Source: a bacterium (GTDB lineage Bacteria > Cyanobacteriota > Vampirovibrionia > Gastranaerophilales > Gastranaerophilaceae). From it: a DNA stretch of 64,000 nucleotides. The notes beneath the pieces were generated by a model. It ran no database searches. It was not told where the DNA came from and worked only from the letters and a program-made list of their open reading frames with translations. The translations under genes and the position numbers were made by a program. The DNA lies in NCBI GenBank assembly GCA_017478515.1, contig JAFVDH010000071.1, positions 1 to 64,000 of the forward strand, written 5' to 3'. This document shows, in pieces, positions 45,352-53,425 of this stretch (position 1 is the stretch's first letter; every line of letters begins with the position of its first letter).

Positions 45352-47000
45352 CAACAGTAAATATAAACAGTATTTCAAAAGATGATTTACCATGGATAGT
45401 AGAGTACGATAGCGAAAAATGCATGCTTTGCGGGCGTTGTACGGCCTCTTGTTCTTTCGGTGCAATAAAAGTTGATGTTCAAAAGAGAAAAAAGGTGAAA
45501 GCAATTTCAAACGAAGAGGGATTTCAAATAGACGAAGACCAAAAGGCAATACCGGTAATAAAACAGGTAATTGATGAACATAAATTTTGCAGAGGGTGCG
45601 GAATTTGTACAAAAGTTTGTCCAAACGGGGCAATAAAAATTACAAGAAATAAAACAGAAATTTTCGGTACAAGATATAGGGCAAAAACAGCAGACTCAAT
45701 AAAACGAGGAGGAAGAAACAATCTTCATACAGAGGGAAGAACCCTTGATAAAATAAAGGTTGGAAGAATTTCGCAAATGACAGACCCGTCATTAGATGCG
45801 ATAAGACATACATTTGACCTGCGTACAACTCTGGGCAGGGTTGTAAGCCCTGATAATCTTGACTTTAAGCTTGTTGATGGAGAACTTCAAGAAAATAATA
45901 CCCAAAATTTGCCTGTTAATACATCAATTTATCCGATAATAATAAGCGATATGTCAATCGGGGCTTTATCTCCAAGAATGTGGGAGGCTATAGCAATTGC
46001 AACGGCTTATTTAAATGAGGTTAAACATATACCGATAAGAATGGCCTCAGGCGAGGGTGGTGTTCCTGACAAACTTTTGCGTTCAAAATATTTGAAATAT
46101 ATGATTTTGCAAATAGCATCAGGACACTTTGGGTGGAATAGAATTATAAACTCAATGCCTTATATGCAGGAAGACCCTGCGGGAATTTTGATTAAAATAG
46201 GTCAAGGTGCTAAACCGGGAGATGGCGGGCTTTTGATGGCACAAAAAAATGTAAAGCTTATTCAGGAAATAAGAGGTGTTCCAAAGGCCGATTTGCTTAG
46301 CCCTCCAAATCATCAAGGATTATATTCAATAGAAGAAAGCGTTCAAAAGATGTTTTTATCTATGAATTGTGCGTTTAATTTTAAAGTGCCTGTGGCAATA
46401 AAGGTTGCGGCATCTTCTACAAGCGTGAGTGTATATAACAATCTTTTGCGTGACCCGTATAACATTGTCGGCGGATTTTTTATTGACGGTATAGCAGGCG
46501 GAACAGGTGCTGCACATGAGATTTCTCTAAATCATACGGGACATCCGATTGTTTCAAAATTGAGAGACTGCTATCTTGCCTCAGTTCATCAGGGTAAACA
46601 GGGACAAATTCCTATTTTTGCAGGCGGAGGCATAGGTATGAACGGAAATCTTGCGGCAGATACTTTTAAAATGATTTGTCTCGGTGCAAGCGGCGTTTTT
46701 ATAGGTAAATTGATTTTACAAATTGCAGGCTGTGTAGGAAATGACTTTGGCAGATGTAATGCTTGTAATACCGGGTGCTGTCCTATCGGTATAACAACGC
46801 AAAATCCTAAGTTAATGCAAAGACTTGATGTTGATACTGTTGCTCAAAATATCGTTAATTATATTTGTGCGACCGATATAGAACTTAAAAAACTTCTTGC
46901 ACCTGTCGGAAACTCTACTTTGCCGATAGGAAGAAGTGATGCATTGGTTTGCGTGGATAAAAATGTTTCGGATAGACTTCAAATACAGTACGTTTGCTAA
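45348..47000 (+). CDS. Glutamate synthase FMN-binding subunit with ferredoxin domain (archaeal-type GltB2)
   Basis: The protein has 550 residues. An N-terminal 2[4Fe-4S] ferredoxin domain has CMLCGRCTASC near 25-35 and CRGCGICTKVCPNGA near 81-95. The FMN/2-oxoglutarate synthase barrel follows: DMSIGALSPRMWEAIA near 204-219, MASGEGGVPDKLL near 235, IGQGAKPGDGGLL near 284-296, DGIAGGTGAAHE near 381-392 and AGGGIGMNG near 425. The iron-sulfur loop is CNACNTGCCPIGITTQNP near 469-486. It makes glutamate from 2-oxoglutarate and ammonia. It overlaps the amidotransferase gene and is followed after 43 nt by the fusion subunit gene. Confidence 0.92.
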   Translation: MTTVNINSISKDDLPWIVEYDSEKCMLCGRCTASCSFGAIKVDVQKRKKVKAISNEEGFQIDEDQKAIPVIKQVIDEHKFCRGCGICTKVCPNGAIKITRNKTEIFGTRYRAKTADSIKRGGRNNLHTEGRTLDKIKVGRISQMTDPSLDAIRHTFDLRTTLGRVVSPDNLDFKLVDGELQENNTQNLPVNTSIYPIIISDMSIGALSPRMWEAIAIATAYLNEVKHIPIRMASGEGGVPDKLLRSKYLKYMILQIASGHFGWNRIINSMPYMQEDPAGILIKIGQGAKPGDGGLLMAQKNVKLIQEIRGVPKADLLSPPNHQGLYSIEESVQKMFLSMNCAFNFKVPVAIKVAASSTSVSVYNNLLRDPYNIVGGFFIDGIAGGTGAAHEISLNHTGHPIVSKLRDCYLASVHQGKQGQIPIFAGGGIGMNGNLAADTFKMICLGASGVFIGKLILQIAGCVGNDFGRCNACNTGCCPIGITTQNPKLMQRLDVDTVAQNIVNYICATDIELKKLLAPVGNSTLPIGRSDALVCVDKNVSDRLQIQYVC

Positions 47001-47043
47001 AACTACGGATTAAAAAGAAAAAGTACTTACTAACAGGTAAAAA

Positions 47044-49338
47044 ATGAAAAAAACAATAAATACACTTGAAAATAATGAACGAAAATCGACACAGGCTTTA
47101 ATGCAAGAAATTTGGTCTGCTATAGATAACGGTTATACGGATTTTGAAATAAATGCCTGCGGACAGCATAATATAGGCGGTTCTGTTTGGAGCAAAAACG
47201 GAGATAATTTAAATTTTTATATTAAAAATCCGGGGCAAAGAACAGGTTCGATGGGCGTAAAAGGTACTAATATTTACGTAAGCGGTTCTGCTCCTGCTGA
47301 TACAGGCTGGCTAAATTCAGGTGCAAAGATTGTTGTTATGGGTGATAGCGGCGATACAACAGGACATTGTGCGGCTTCAGGAAAAATATATATTGCAGGA
47401 AATGTCGGAACTCGTTCGGGAGCTTTGATGAAAAAAGACCCGAAATTTGATGCTCCGGAATTATGGGTTTTAAAGTCAACAGGTTCATTTTCATTTGAGT
47501 TTATGGGCGGTGGCATTGCAGTTGTTTGCGGTTTAGGCTGCGAAAATATGAATTCTGTTTTGGGTGACAGAGCTTGTGTTGGTATGGTTGGCGGAATTGT
47601 TTATGTCAGAGGTTCTGTTAAAAACCTTTCCGACGATGTTTTTATTTTGGATTTGGATGAAAATGATATCGATTTTTTATCAACAGGGTTAAAGGTTTAT
47701 CTCGGAGAAATCCAAAAAGAAGAGCATTATAATAAGTTATGTGATTTTTCAAAGTGGCATAAAATTGTCGCAAAAACTTACGAGGAAAGACAAAAACAAA
47801 ATAATATTTCTCTAAAAACCTATAGAATAAACAAATGGATGGAAGAAATAGGCGGTTCAATATTTTCGGACTTAACTAGTGATGATTTTATAGCTTGTGA
47901 TTTGGTTCAAACCTCCAAGTCAAGACTTCGCAAGCCTAATTGGAAAAATTATGCCTATTCCGCACCGTGCGAATATAACTGCCCTATAAAAATTCCTACG
48001 CAAAAAAGATTTTCTCTATTGAGAGAGGGAAAAATTAAAGAGGCGTTGGAGCTTGTATTGGAATACAGCCCTTTCCCCGCAAGTGTTTGCGGGCAAGTTT
48101 GTCCTAATCTTTGTTTGAACAACTGTTCAAGATTAAAAGTTGACGAGCCTATGGATGTCAAAACGCTGGGTTCTCTGTCTGAGAACATAAAAGTTGAGTC
48201 TGTTAAAATCACAAAACAACAAAAAATAGCGATAATAGGTGCAGGTGCTGCCGGCATTTCAACGGCATGGCAGCTTGCCAGAAACGGTTATGAAACAGAA
48301 ATTTTCGAACAGGATGATAAAATAGGCGGAAAATTGGCTCAGGTTATTCCCGAAGAACGATTGTGCAAAGAAATTTTGGATACTGAAATATCAAGATTTG
48401 AAAATCTTGGTATAAAAATTCATACGTCTACAAAGGTTACGAATGAACTTTTTGAAACTTTAACAAAAGACTTCGATGCTGTTGTTATTGCCATTGGGGC
48501 ACATGGTGCGGTTGTTATTCCTTTTGAGGGTTATGAAAGATTAATTAAAGGTTTGAACTTCTTAAAAGATGCAAAAAACGGTAAAAAATATAATCTCGGA
48601 GAAAATGTTGTAGTTATCGGTGCGGGAAATGCAGCTATGGACGTTGTTACGGAAGTATACAAGCAGGGCGTGAAAAATGTTACGGCTATTGATATTAAAG
48701 AACCGTCTGCGTTTGAAAAAGAAATAAAAGCTGTAGAAAAACTCGGTGCAAAAATTTTGTGGCCTTGTTTTACTCACAAAATAACAAAGGATGGAGTTTA
48801 TCTGAAAGACGGAAGATTACTCAAAGCTGACAGCGTAATTATTGCCGTTGGCGATAGACCTGTTTTTGATTTTTTGAATAAAGATTATTTGGATGAAAAA
48901 TCAAAAATAAAAATAAATGAATTTATGCAGACCGAAAACAGTAAAGTTTTTGCAATAGGTGATGCAATAAAGTCAGGTTTATTTACAAACGCTATAGCAG
49001 ACGGTAAGCACTGTGCCGAAAATGTTATGAAGTTTTTGAATGGTGAGCCTTTAACTGCTGTAAAAGAAAAAGACTTAATCCCAAATCACAGAATTAAATC
49101 GGAATACTACGAATGCTATCATCCGACCTGCGATAATGAGCAAAACAGATGTTTAAGCTGTGGATATTGCAGAGATTGCGGATTATGCAGACAAAGCTGT
49201 CCTCAAAATGCAATTTTTAGGATAGAAAAAGAAAACGGAAAATTTGAATACATATCAGATTTTGAAAAATGTATAGGCTGTGGAATATGTGCGGGACTTT
49301 GCCCTTGCGGCATCTGGGAAATGGAAGATAATAAATAG
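47044..49338 (+). CDS. Glutamate synthase GXGXG domain fused to GltD-like oxidoreductase with C-terminal ferredoxin
   Basis: This is a 764-residue fusion. Residues 1-250 are the GXGXG beta-helix (GltB alpha C-terminal or GltB3): MGVKGTNIYVSGSAP, VVMGDSGDTTGHCAASG, AGNVGTRSG. Residues about 295-380 hold the GltD iron-sulfur cysteines (CEYNCPIKIPTQKR, CGQVCPNLCLNNC). FAD binds at IIGAGAAGISTAWQLARNG near 394-412 and NAD(P)H at VVVIGAGNAAMDVV near 520-533. Two ferredoxin clusters close the chain: CLSCGYCRDCGLCRQSC near 704 and CIGCGICAGLCPCG near 745. It would pass electrons from NAD(P)H to the FMN subunit. The fusion of these three parts is unusual. Confidence 0.92.
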   Translation: MKKTINTLENNERKSTQALMQEIWSAIDNGYTDFEINACGQHNIGGSVWSKNGDNLNFYIKNPGQRTGSMGVKGTNIYVSGSAPADTGWLNSGAKIVVMGDSGDTTGHCAASGKIYIAGNVGTRSGALMKKDPKFDAPELWVLKSTGSFSFEFMGGGIAVVCGLGCENMNSVLGDRACVGMVGGIVYVRGSVKNLSDDVFILDLDENDIDFLSTGLKVYLGEIQKEEHYNKLCDFSKWHKIVAKTYEERQKQNNISLKTYRINKWMEEIGGSIFSDLTSDDFIACDLVQTSKSRLRKPNWKNYAYSAPCEYNCPIKIPTQKRFSLLREGKIKEALELVLEYSPFPASVCGQVCPNLCLNNCSRLKVDEPMDVKTLGSLSENIKVESVKITKQQKIAIIGAGAAGISTAWQLARNGYETEIFEQDDKIGGKLAQVIPEERLCKEILDTEISRFENLGIKIHTSTKVTNELFETLTKDFDAVVIAIGAHGAVVIPFEGYERLIKGLNFLKDAKNGKKYNLGENVVVIGAGNAAMDVVTEVYKQGVKNVTAIDIKEPSAFEKEIKAVEKLGAKILWPCFTHKITKDGVYLKDGRLLKADSVIIAVGDRPVFDFLNKDYLDEKSKIKINEFMQTENSKVFAIGDAIKSGLFTNAIADGKHCAENVMKFLNGEPLTAVKEKDLIPNHRIKSEYYECYHPTCDNEQNRCLSCGYCRDCGLCRQSCPQNAIFRIEKENGKFEYISDFEKCIGCGICAGLCPCGIWEMEDNK

Positions 49339-49395
49339 CAGGGATTTTACAGTATAAATTTTGGTATGTTTACACAAATAATAAAAATATAGATT

Positions 49396-49641
49396 TTATA
49401 AGTGACTTTGAAAATCATTTATTTCTTTGTAATCAAAAAAGTCTTTCATCGTTATACCAAGGCCTGTACAAATTTTCAAAATTGTTAAAGGCATTGGAGA
49501 TTTCAAGCCTCTTTCAATTTCACTAAGTCCGCCTTTTGATATTCCACTTTGATAGGCAAGCTTTTCAAGCGTTAAATTATTGCTTTTGCGTAATTCAATA
49601 ATTCTTTTACAAAGTATGTTGTTAAAATCTTTATTTCTCAC
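49396..49641 (-). CDS. XRE-family regulator, 81 residues
   Basis: This is a single Cro/C1 HTH domain: CKRIIELRKSNNLTLEKLAY then GISKGGLSEIERGLKSPM, ending in an acidic tail (MKDFFDYKEINDFQ). The start is GTG at 49641 with no clear ribosome-binding site. It is divergent from the HAD gene at 49741. Between them are three copies of GTGAAC (one as its complement GTTCAC), two forming a palindrome just after a good -10. The regulator probably represses the HAD gene and itself; that is inferred from this layout. Confidence 0.85.
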   Translation of the reverse strand: MRNKDFNNILCKRIIELRKSNNLTLEKLAYQSGISKGGLSEIERGLKSPMPLTILKICTGLGITMKDFFDYKEINDFQSHL

Positions 49642-49674
49642 TTTAATATTACTTCATACATGTGAACTTACATG

Positions 49675-49703
49675 TTGATAATATCGTACAATTTATGTAG
49701 TAT
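49675..49703 (+). promoter_or_regulatory. Sigma-70-like promoter for the HAD gene
   Basis: TTGATA (49675-49680) and TAGTAT (49698-49703) are separated by exactly 17 bp. The gene starts 38 nt downstream of the -10. The palindrome at 49705-49720 overlaps the expected transcription start. Confidence 0.6.
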
Positions 49704-49704
49704 A

Positions 49705-49720
49705 GTTCACACTAGTGAAC
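49705..49720. promoter_or_regulatory. Candidate XRE operator GTTCAC-N4-GTGAAC
   Basis: GTTCAC (49705-49710) and GTGAAC (49715-49720) are perfect half-sites separated by ACTA. A further GTGAAC at 49662-49667 lies 21 nt upstream of the XRE start. The position just after the -10 fits repression. Confidence 0.6.
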
Positions 49721-49740
49721 AACAAAGGAGTATACTTTGA

Positions 49741-50094
49741 ATGAAAAAGAGATTAATGATAGATTTAGACGGTGTTTTAAACAATTATACCAAGTACGAA
49801 GAAAATTTTATTCCTGAAATAAAAGAGGGTGCAAAGGAATTTTTAGAAAAATTATATAATTCTGAAAAATATGAGCTTGTACTTTTTACAACCAGAAATT
49901 TTGAACTTGCACAGAAATGGTTAAAAAAAGAAAATATCGATTATTATTTTAAAGAAATAACCAATTTGAAAAAGCCTGCCTCAATCTATATTGATGACAG
50001 AGCTTTGAAGTTTAACGGTAATTTTAATGAAACATTAAAAGATATAGAAAAATTTAGAGTTTACTGGGAAAATAAAAAAAATTATGCTCGTTAA
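49741..50094 (+). CDS. Small HAD-superfamily hydrolase-like protein
   Basis: The protein has 117 residues. HAD motif I is LMIDLDGVLNNY (about 5-16) with the nucleophile and acid aspartates DxD. Motif II is LFTTRN near 49-54. Motif III is probably the lysine in NLKKPASIYIDDRA near 80-93, where the DD pair gives motif IV. It lacks a large cap, so it may act on a small phosphorylated metabolite, a nucleotide or a protein. An AAAGGAG ribosome-binding site lies 10 nt upstream. It is under a promoter with a candidate XRE operator. Confidence 0.85.
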   Translation: MKKRLMIDLDGVLNNYTKYEENFIPEIKEGAKEFLEKLYNSEKYELVLFTTRNFELAQKWLKKENIDYYFKEITNLKKPASIYIDDRALKFNGNFNETLKDIEKFRVYWENKKNYAR

Positions 50095-50157
50095 AATAAA
50101 TAATAACCCTTTTGTGTAGTATCGGTAATAAAAAAGAAATGTGTCGGTTTTTAACCT

Positions 50158-50187
50158 TTGCGAAAATGAACAATAAATTAATGCGAA
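50158..50187 (+). repeat. Relic of the 7679-7811 hairpin element
   Basis: TTGCGAAAATGAACAATAAA and the next ten bases match 7686-7714 with one insertion and one substitution. The 3' half of the hairpin is not recognisable here, so this copy is truncated. Confidence 0.7.
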
Positions 50188-50231
50188 GTTGTATATAGTC
50201 GCCGAATAAAAATACTTAAAATTTGCTTTGT

Positions 50232-50435
50232 TTAGTCGGGTTTTGATATCAGCTGTCTGCAAAGTTCAACGTTATCAAATGCTTTGTGAATATTTTTTTG
50301 TATAGAGGATACAAGAAATCCCTCTTTTTGTTTACCATCAAAAACTTCTTCGAGAATATCCAATAAATTTATTGTTGCGTATAAATCGTTAGATATCTTT
50401 GACGTTAAAGTTTCTAAATTTTTAGGCTCGGCCAT
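50232..50435 (-). CDS. Small hypothetical helical protein, 67 residues
   Basis: The protein is not recognised. The start at MAEPKNLETLTSKIS is preferred because AAAGGAG lies 7 nt upstream; the longer frame has 23 more codons that run into the divergent XRE gene. The protein is all-helical in appearance: ISNDLYATINLLDILEEVF and then KNIHKAFDNVELCRQLISK. It may be a small partner or accessory protein. It is divergent from the XRE gene at 50498, with 62 bp between starts, so shared control is likely. Confidence 0.65.
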   Translation of the reverse strand: MAEPKNLETLTSKISNDLYATINLLDILEEVFDGKQKEGFLVSSIQKNIHKAFDNVELCRQLISKPD

Positions 50436-50474
50436 AATAATCTCCTTTGGAAAAATAGTGCATATTGATACCTT

Positions 50475-50480
50475 TATAAT
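50475..50480 (+). promoter_or_regulatory. -10 box close to the XRE start (possible leaderless transcript)
   Basis: A perfect TATAAT lies only 17 nt upstream of the ATG at 50498. Transcription should start about 10 nt before the ATG and leave no room for a ribosome-binding site. No good -35 was found. Confidence 0.45.
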
Positions 50481-50497
50481 ATGTAATAATAGGTCAT

Positions 50498-50707
50498 ATG
50501 TCAAGACTAAATTTATTAGGGTTAAATATAAAAAAATACAGAAAACAAAAAGGTTTGAGACAAATTGATTTGGCAGTTGCGTTAGACTGCACGGGTGAAT
50601 ATATTACAAGGGTAGAACGAGGTCAAAAATACCTTAGTTTAAGACGTTTGTTTGACCTTGCTGACATACTTGAAGTTGATGTTAAAGATTTGATGAATTT
50701 TAAGTAA
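50498..50707 (+). CDS. Small XRE-family regulator (SinR-like), paralogue of 42882
   Basis: This 69-residue single HTH domain has LNIKKYRKQKGLRQIDLAVA then GEYITRVERGQKYLSLRRL and the last helix DILEVDVKDLMNFK. About half its residues match the 42882 protein across the full length, including the MSR start and the LMNFK/LVNFN end. The ATG follows a -10-like TATAAT closely, so the transcript may be leaderless. It stands between the divergent 67-residue ORF and the convergent glnA. Control of glnA is conceivable but there is no direct evidence. Confidence 0.85.
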   Translation: MSRLNLLGLNIKKYRKQKGLRQIDLAVALDCTGEYITRVERGQKYLSLRRLFDLADILEVDVKDLMNFK

Positions 50708-50720
50708 TTTCTAAAATAAC

Positions 50721-50816
50721 GCAAATGCATCGACTGAGTAAACTTCTTAGCCGATGCATTTGCCGCAGCTGATTTATCAGCTCAAAAATCAATTAGCAAG
50801 AGTGGTTCTAATTGAT
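50721..50816. terminator. Three consecutive hairpins between XRE and glnA
   Basis: GCAAATGCATCG (50721-50732) pairs with CGATGCATTTGC (50752-50763). AGCTGA (50767-50772) pairs with TCAGCT (50777-50782). ATCAATTAG (50788-50796) pairs with CTAATTGAT (50808-50816), overlapping the glnA stop codon. They probably end transcripts from both sides, but none has a long T-run. Confidence 0.55.
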
Positions 50817-52169
50817 ATTCATGTACATTTGCAGCTCCAAAGGAGTTACGTAAGTTCTAAACGTATCACATTCTTTTTCTTTAGTTGTTATAAATTCGTT
50901 AAATATATGTTCTCCAAGAGCATTTTTAACTATGTCATTCTTTTCCAGCAAGTCGATTGCCTCTTCTAAACTTGCAGGTAGTGAATCAATTTTTGCTCTT
51001 TTACGTTCTTTCCTTGTCATACTGTAGATGTTTTCTTCAACTTGTAAAGGAGGTTCAATTTTATTCTCAACTCCGTCTATAATTGCACCCAAAATAACTG
51101 CCAATGCTAAATAAGGGTTGCAAGACGGGTCAGGTGAACGAAGTTCTATTCTTGTAGCCTCTCCTCTTTTGGCAGGAACTCTTATTAGTGCCGAACGGTT
51201 TGCCAAGCTCCATGCTAAATACACAGGTGCTTCATAACCCGGAACCAGTCTTTTGTAACTGTTTACTATTGGGTTGGTTATTGCCGTAAAAGATTTTACG
51301 TGTTTTAACAGTCCGCCTATGCTGTATAGGGCTTCTCTTGATAGTTGATATGTTCTGTCAGGCGAGTAGAATATATTTTTTCCGTTTTTGAAAAGCGATA
51401 CGTTGCAGTGCATTCCTGAACCGTTTATTCCGAAAATAGGTTTTGGCATAAATGTTGCACAAACATCATTTTCCTCTGCAATTGCTGATACAACGTATTT
51501 AAACGTCATAATATTATCCGCTGTAGTTAGTGCGTCTGCATATTTAAAATCAATTTCATGCTGACCTTTTGCAACTTCGTGGTGGCTGGCCTCAACTTCA
51601 AATCCCATTTCTTTCAACGTTTTTACCATCATTCTTCTTAAGTTTTCACCTTTATCAGACGGTGCTGCATCATAATAACCCGCTTCATCGTCTGTTTTTA
51701 GTGATGGTTTTCCGTTCTCGTCCTTTTTGAATATGAAAAATTCTGCTTCAGGCCCTACATTCATTGTGTATCCGAGTTCTTCAGCTTTTGCTATCATCTT
51801 TTTTAAATTGCATCTTGGACATCCCTCAAATGGTGTTCCGTCTGCATTGTGGATATCACAAATAAATCTTGCTACTTTTACTTCGTCATCACTTCTCCAT
51901 GGAATAATTGCAAAAGTCTTTAAATCAGGATAAAAATACATATCCGATGTCTCTATGCTTCTAAATCCTTTGATTGATGAACCATCAAGCATTATTTCAT
52001 TGTTCATTGCATTATCAAGCTGTTCTGACGGAATGGATAGATTTTTCATCGTTCCGTTTATATCGCAGAATTCCAATTTAATGAATTCAATATTATTTTC
52101 TTGGACAATTTTTCTGATTTCGTCTTTTGTTAGCGTTTTTTTGTAATCAATAATACCTGTTTTAGTCAT
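50808..52169 (-). CDS. glnA: Glutamine synthetase, type I
   Basis: GlnA makes glutamine from glutamate, ammonia and ATP. The 453-residue protein has the type-I signatures: DGSSIKGF near 62-69, GPEAEFFIF near 138-146, GSGMHCNVSLFKNGKN near 250-265, NPIVNSYKRLVPGYEAP near 297-313 and RIELRSPDPSCNPYLA near 345-360. The region where adenylylated enzymes carry a Tyr before LP reads KIDSLPASLEEA, so adenylylation control appears absent, as in the GSI-alpha type. It pairs functionally with the split glutamate synthase at 44245-49338. An ACAGGAG ribosome-binding site and a strong promoter (52199-52228) precede it. Confidence 0.96.
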   Translation of the reverse strand: MTKTGIIDYKKTLTKDEIRKIVQENNIEFIKLEFCDINGTMKNLSIPSEQLDNAMNNEIMLDGSSIKGFRSIETSDMYFYPDLKTFAIIPWRSDDEVKVARFICDIHNADGTPFEGCPRCNLKKMIAKAEELGYTMNVGPEAEFFIFKKDENGKPSLKTDDEAGYYDAAPSDKGENLRRMMVKTLKEMGFEVEASHHEVAKGQHEIDFKYADALTTADNIMTFKYVVSAIAEENDVCATFMPKPIFGINGSGMHCNVSLFKNGKNIFYSPDRTYQLSREALYSIGGLLKHVKSFTAITNPIVNSYKRLVPGYEAPVYLAWSLANRSALIRVPAKRGEATRIELRSPDPSCNPYLALAVILGAIIDGVENKIEPPLQVEENIYSMTRKERKRAKIDSLPASLEEAIDLLEKNDIVKNALGEHIFNEFITTKEKECDTFRTYVTPLELQMYMNIN

Positions 52170-52198
52170 AAATTTTCTCCTGTATTAAAATCACCATA

Positions 52199-52228
52199 AT
52201 TATATATTGTATTGTTTTGTTATGTCAA
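52199..52228 (-). promoter_or_regulatory. Near-consensus sigma-70 promoter of glnA
   Basis: On the minus strand TTGACA (52228-52223) and TATAAT (52204-52199) are separated by 18 bp, both perfect consensus hexamers. The glnA ATG is 29 nt past the -10. No GTA-N8-TAC NtcA-type site was found immediately upstream. Confidence 0.8.
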
Positions 52229-52589
52229 AAGCTTGAATAACACAGAAATTGTAAACATTTAAAAAACAGAAATAAAAATTTATTCTATATTATTTTTTCT
52301 TACAATTTTTTGAAAAATATTTTTAAAATTTTAAAAATGCAGTAATTTTTTCAAGTTTTGATGATTTTAAAAATTTTTTGACGCCTTTTTACATTTCTAA
52401 ATATTAATATACTAAGTTGTGAAAACTGCTAAAAAATTTAATCTAAAACTCTAAACTAAAATCCGTTGCATTGCCTCTAATTACGGCGGGTCATAGCTGA
52501 GTCCGTCTATTTAACAATCTTTCTGCTATAATATTTATTGTTGATATACAGCTAAAATTTACTAAAAAGCAGTAGAGGAGACAGATATA
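52229..52589. other. 360-bp AT-rich intergenic region
   Basis: No gene was seen. The first 200 bp are extremely AT-rich with A/T tracts, which could be an UP-element or bent DNA for the glnA promoter. A GCTATAATATT -10-like box lies at about 52523-52533 and may serve the VanX-like gene, with TTAACA as a weak -35. A short GC-richer segment (52460-52500) has no recognised function. Confidence 0.5.
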
Positions 52590-53270
52590 ATGAAAAAATT
52601 TATTTATGTTTTATTTTTATTAGCTTTTGGACTTGTGCAAGTTTCCTATGCGGAAAATATTTCTTATGACAAAAGCGGTTTTGAAAAAGTCTATAATGTT
52701 ATAGATGATGCGGTTTATGATATGAGATATTATTCGGCAAATAATTTCACAGGGAAAAGAATTAACGGTTATAATGCTCCAATTGCGTATATGACAAAAG
52801 AATCCTTAACTGCTTTATCTAAAGCGGCTGAGGATTTGAGATTGCAAGGATATAGAATTCTTATTTGGGATACGTACCGTCCGCAAAAAGCTGTTAATAA
52901 TTTTGTTGAGTGGATAAATAATCCCGACGACATCGGTGATAAAAGTTTTTATCCTAATTTGAATAAAAAGGATTTATTAAAAGGCGGTTACATTGCCGCT
53001 AAATCTGGCCATACAAGAGGCAGCACCGTAGATATGACATTAATTAAAAAAGACGGCTCTTTTGTTGATATGGGCGGAACTTTTGACCTGTTCAGCGAAA
53101 TTTCTCATCCTGATTATAAAAAATTAACACTTAAACAAAAACGTAACAGAAATATTTTGAGAAAAGCTATGTTAAAAGCAGGATTTGTCGGAATTGATTC
53201 TGAATGGTGGCATTTTACATATAAAAATGAACCTTATCCGAATACTTATTTTGACTTTGATGTTGAATAA
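52590..53270 (+). CDS. Exported VanX-like D-alanyl-D-alanine dipeptidase (M15D)
   Basis: The protein has 226 residues with an N-terminal signal peptide (KKFIYVLFLLAFGLVQVSYA, about 1-21). The M15D zinc motifs are SGHTRGSTVDMTL near 138-150 (His and Asp ligands) and the C-terminal EWWHFTYK near 204-211 (catalytic Glu and ligand His). WDTYRPQKAV near 91-100 holds the conserved Arg. Periplasmic relatives (DdpX-type) recycle D-Ala-D-Ala from wall turnover; the signal peptide argues against vancomycin resistance. An AGAGGAGAC ribosome-binding site precedes it, and a terminator hairpin follows. Confidence 0.92.
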   Translation: MKKFIYVLFLLAFGLVQVSYAENISYDKSGFEKVYNVIDDAVYDMRYYSANNFTGKRINGYNAPIAYMTKESLTALSKAAEDLRLQGYRILIWDTYRPQKAVNNFVEWINNPDDIGDKSFYPNLNKKDLLKGGYIAAKSGHTRGSTVDMTLIKKDGSFVDMGGTFDLFSEISHPDYKKLTLKQKRNRNILRKAMLKAGFVGIDSEWWHFTYKNEPYPNTYFDFDVE

Positions 53271-53322
53271 GCATATATTTTGCATATTTCCTGTAAATAA
53301 TAAGTTAAATTTTAAATACTAT

Positions 53323-53371
53323 AAAAATCCGAAAAATAACGCTACTAAAAAAGACAAATTTTCGGATTTTT
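53323..53371 (+). terminator. Intrinsic terminator after the VanX-like gene
   Basis: AAAAATCCGAAAA (53323-53335) pairs with TTTTCGGATTTTT (53359-53371) over 13 bp around a 23-nt loop, and T residues follow. Confidence 0.75.
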
Positions 53372-53425
53372 TATTTTCAAAAAAATAAGATAATAATTTT
53401 ACATATAAAGGGGGGAGGGATTATT

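Noticed and set aside
52229-52300. NtcA-type operator (GTA-N8-TAC) upstream of glnA
   Set aside because: Only partial matches such as GTAAACATTTAAAA were found, and the promoter hexamers are perfect without an activator.
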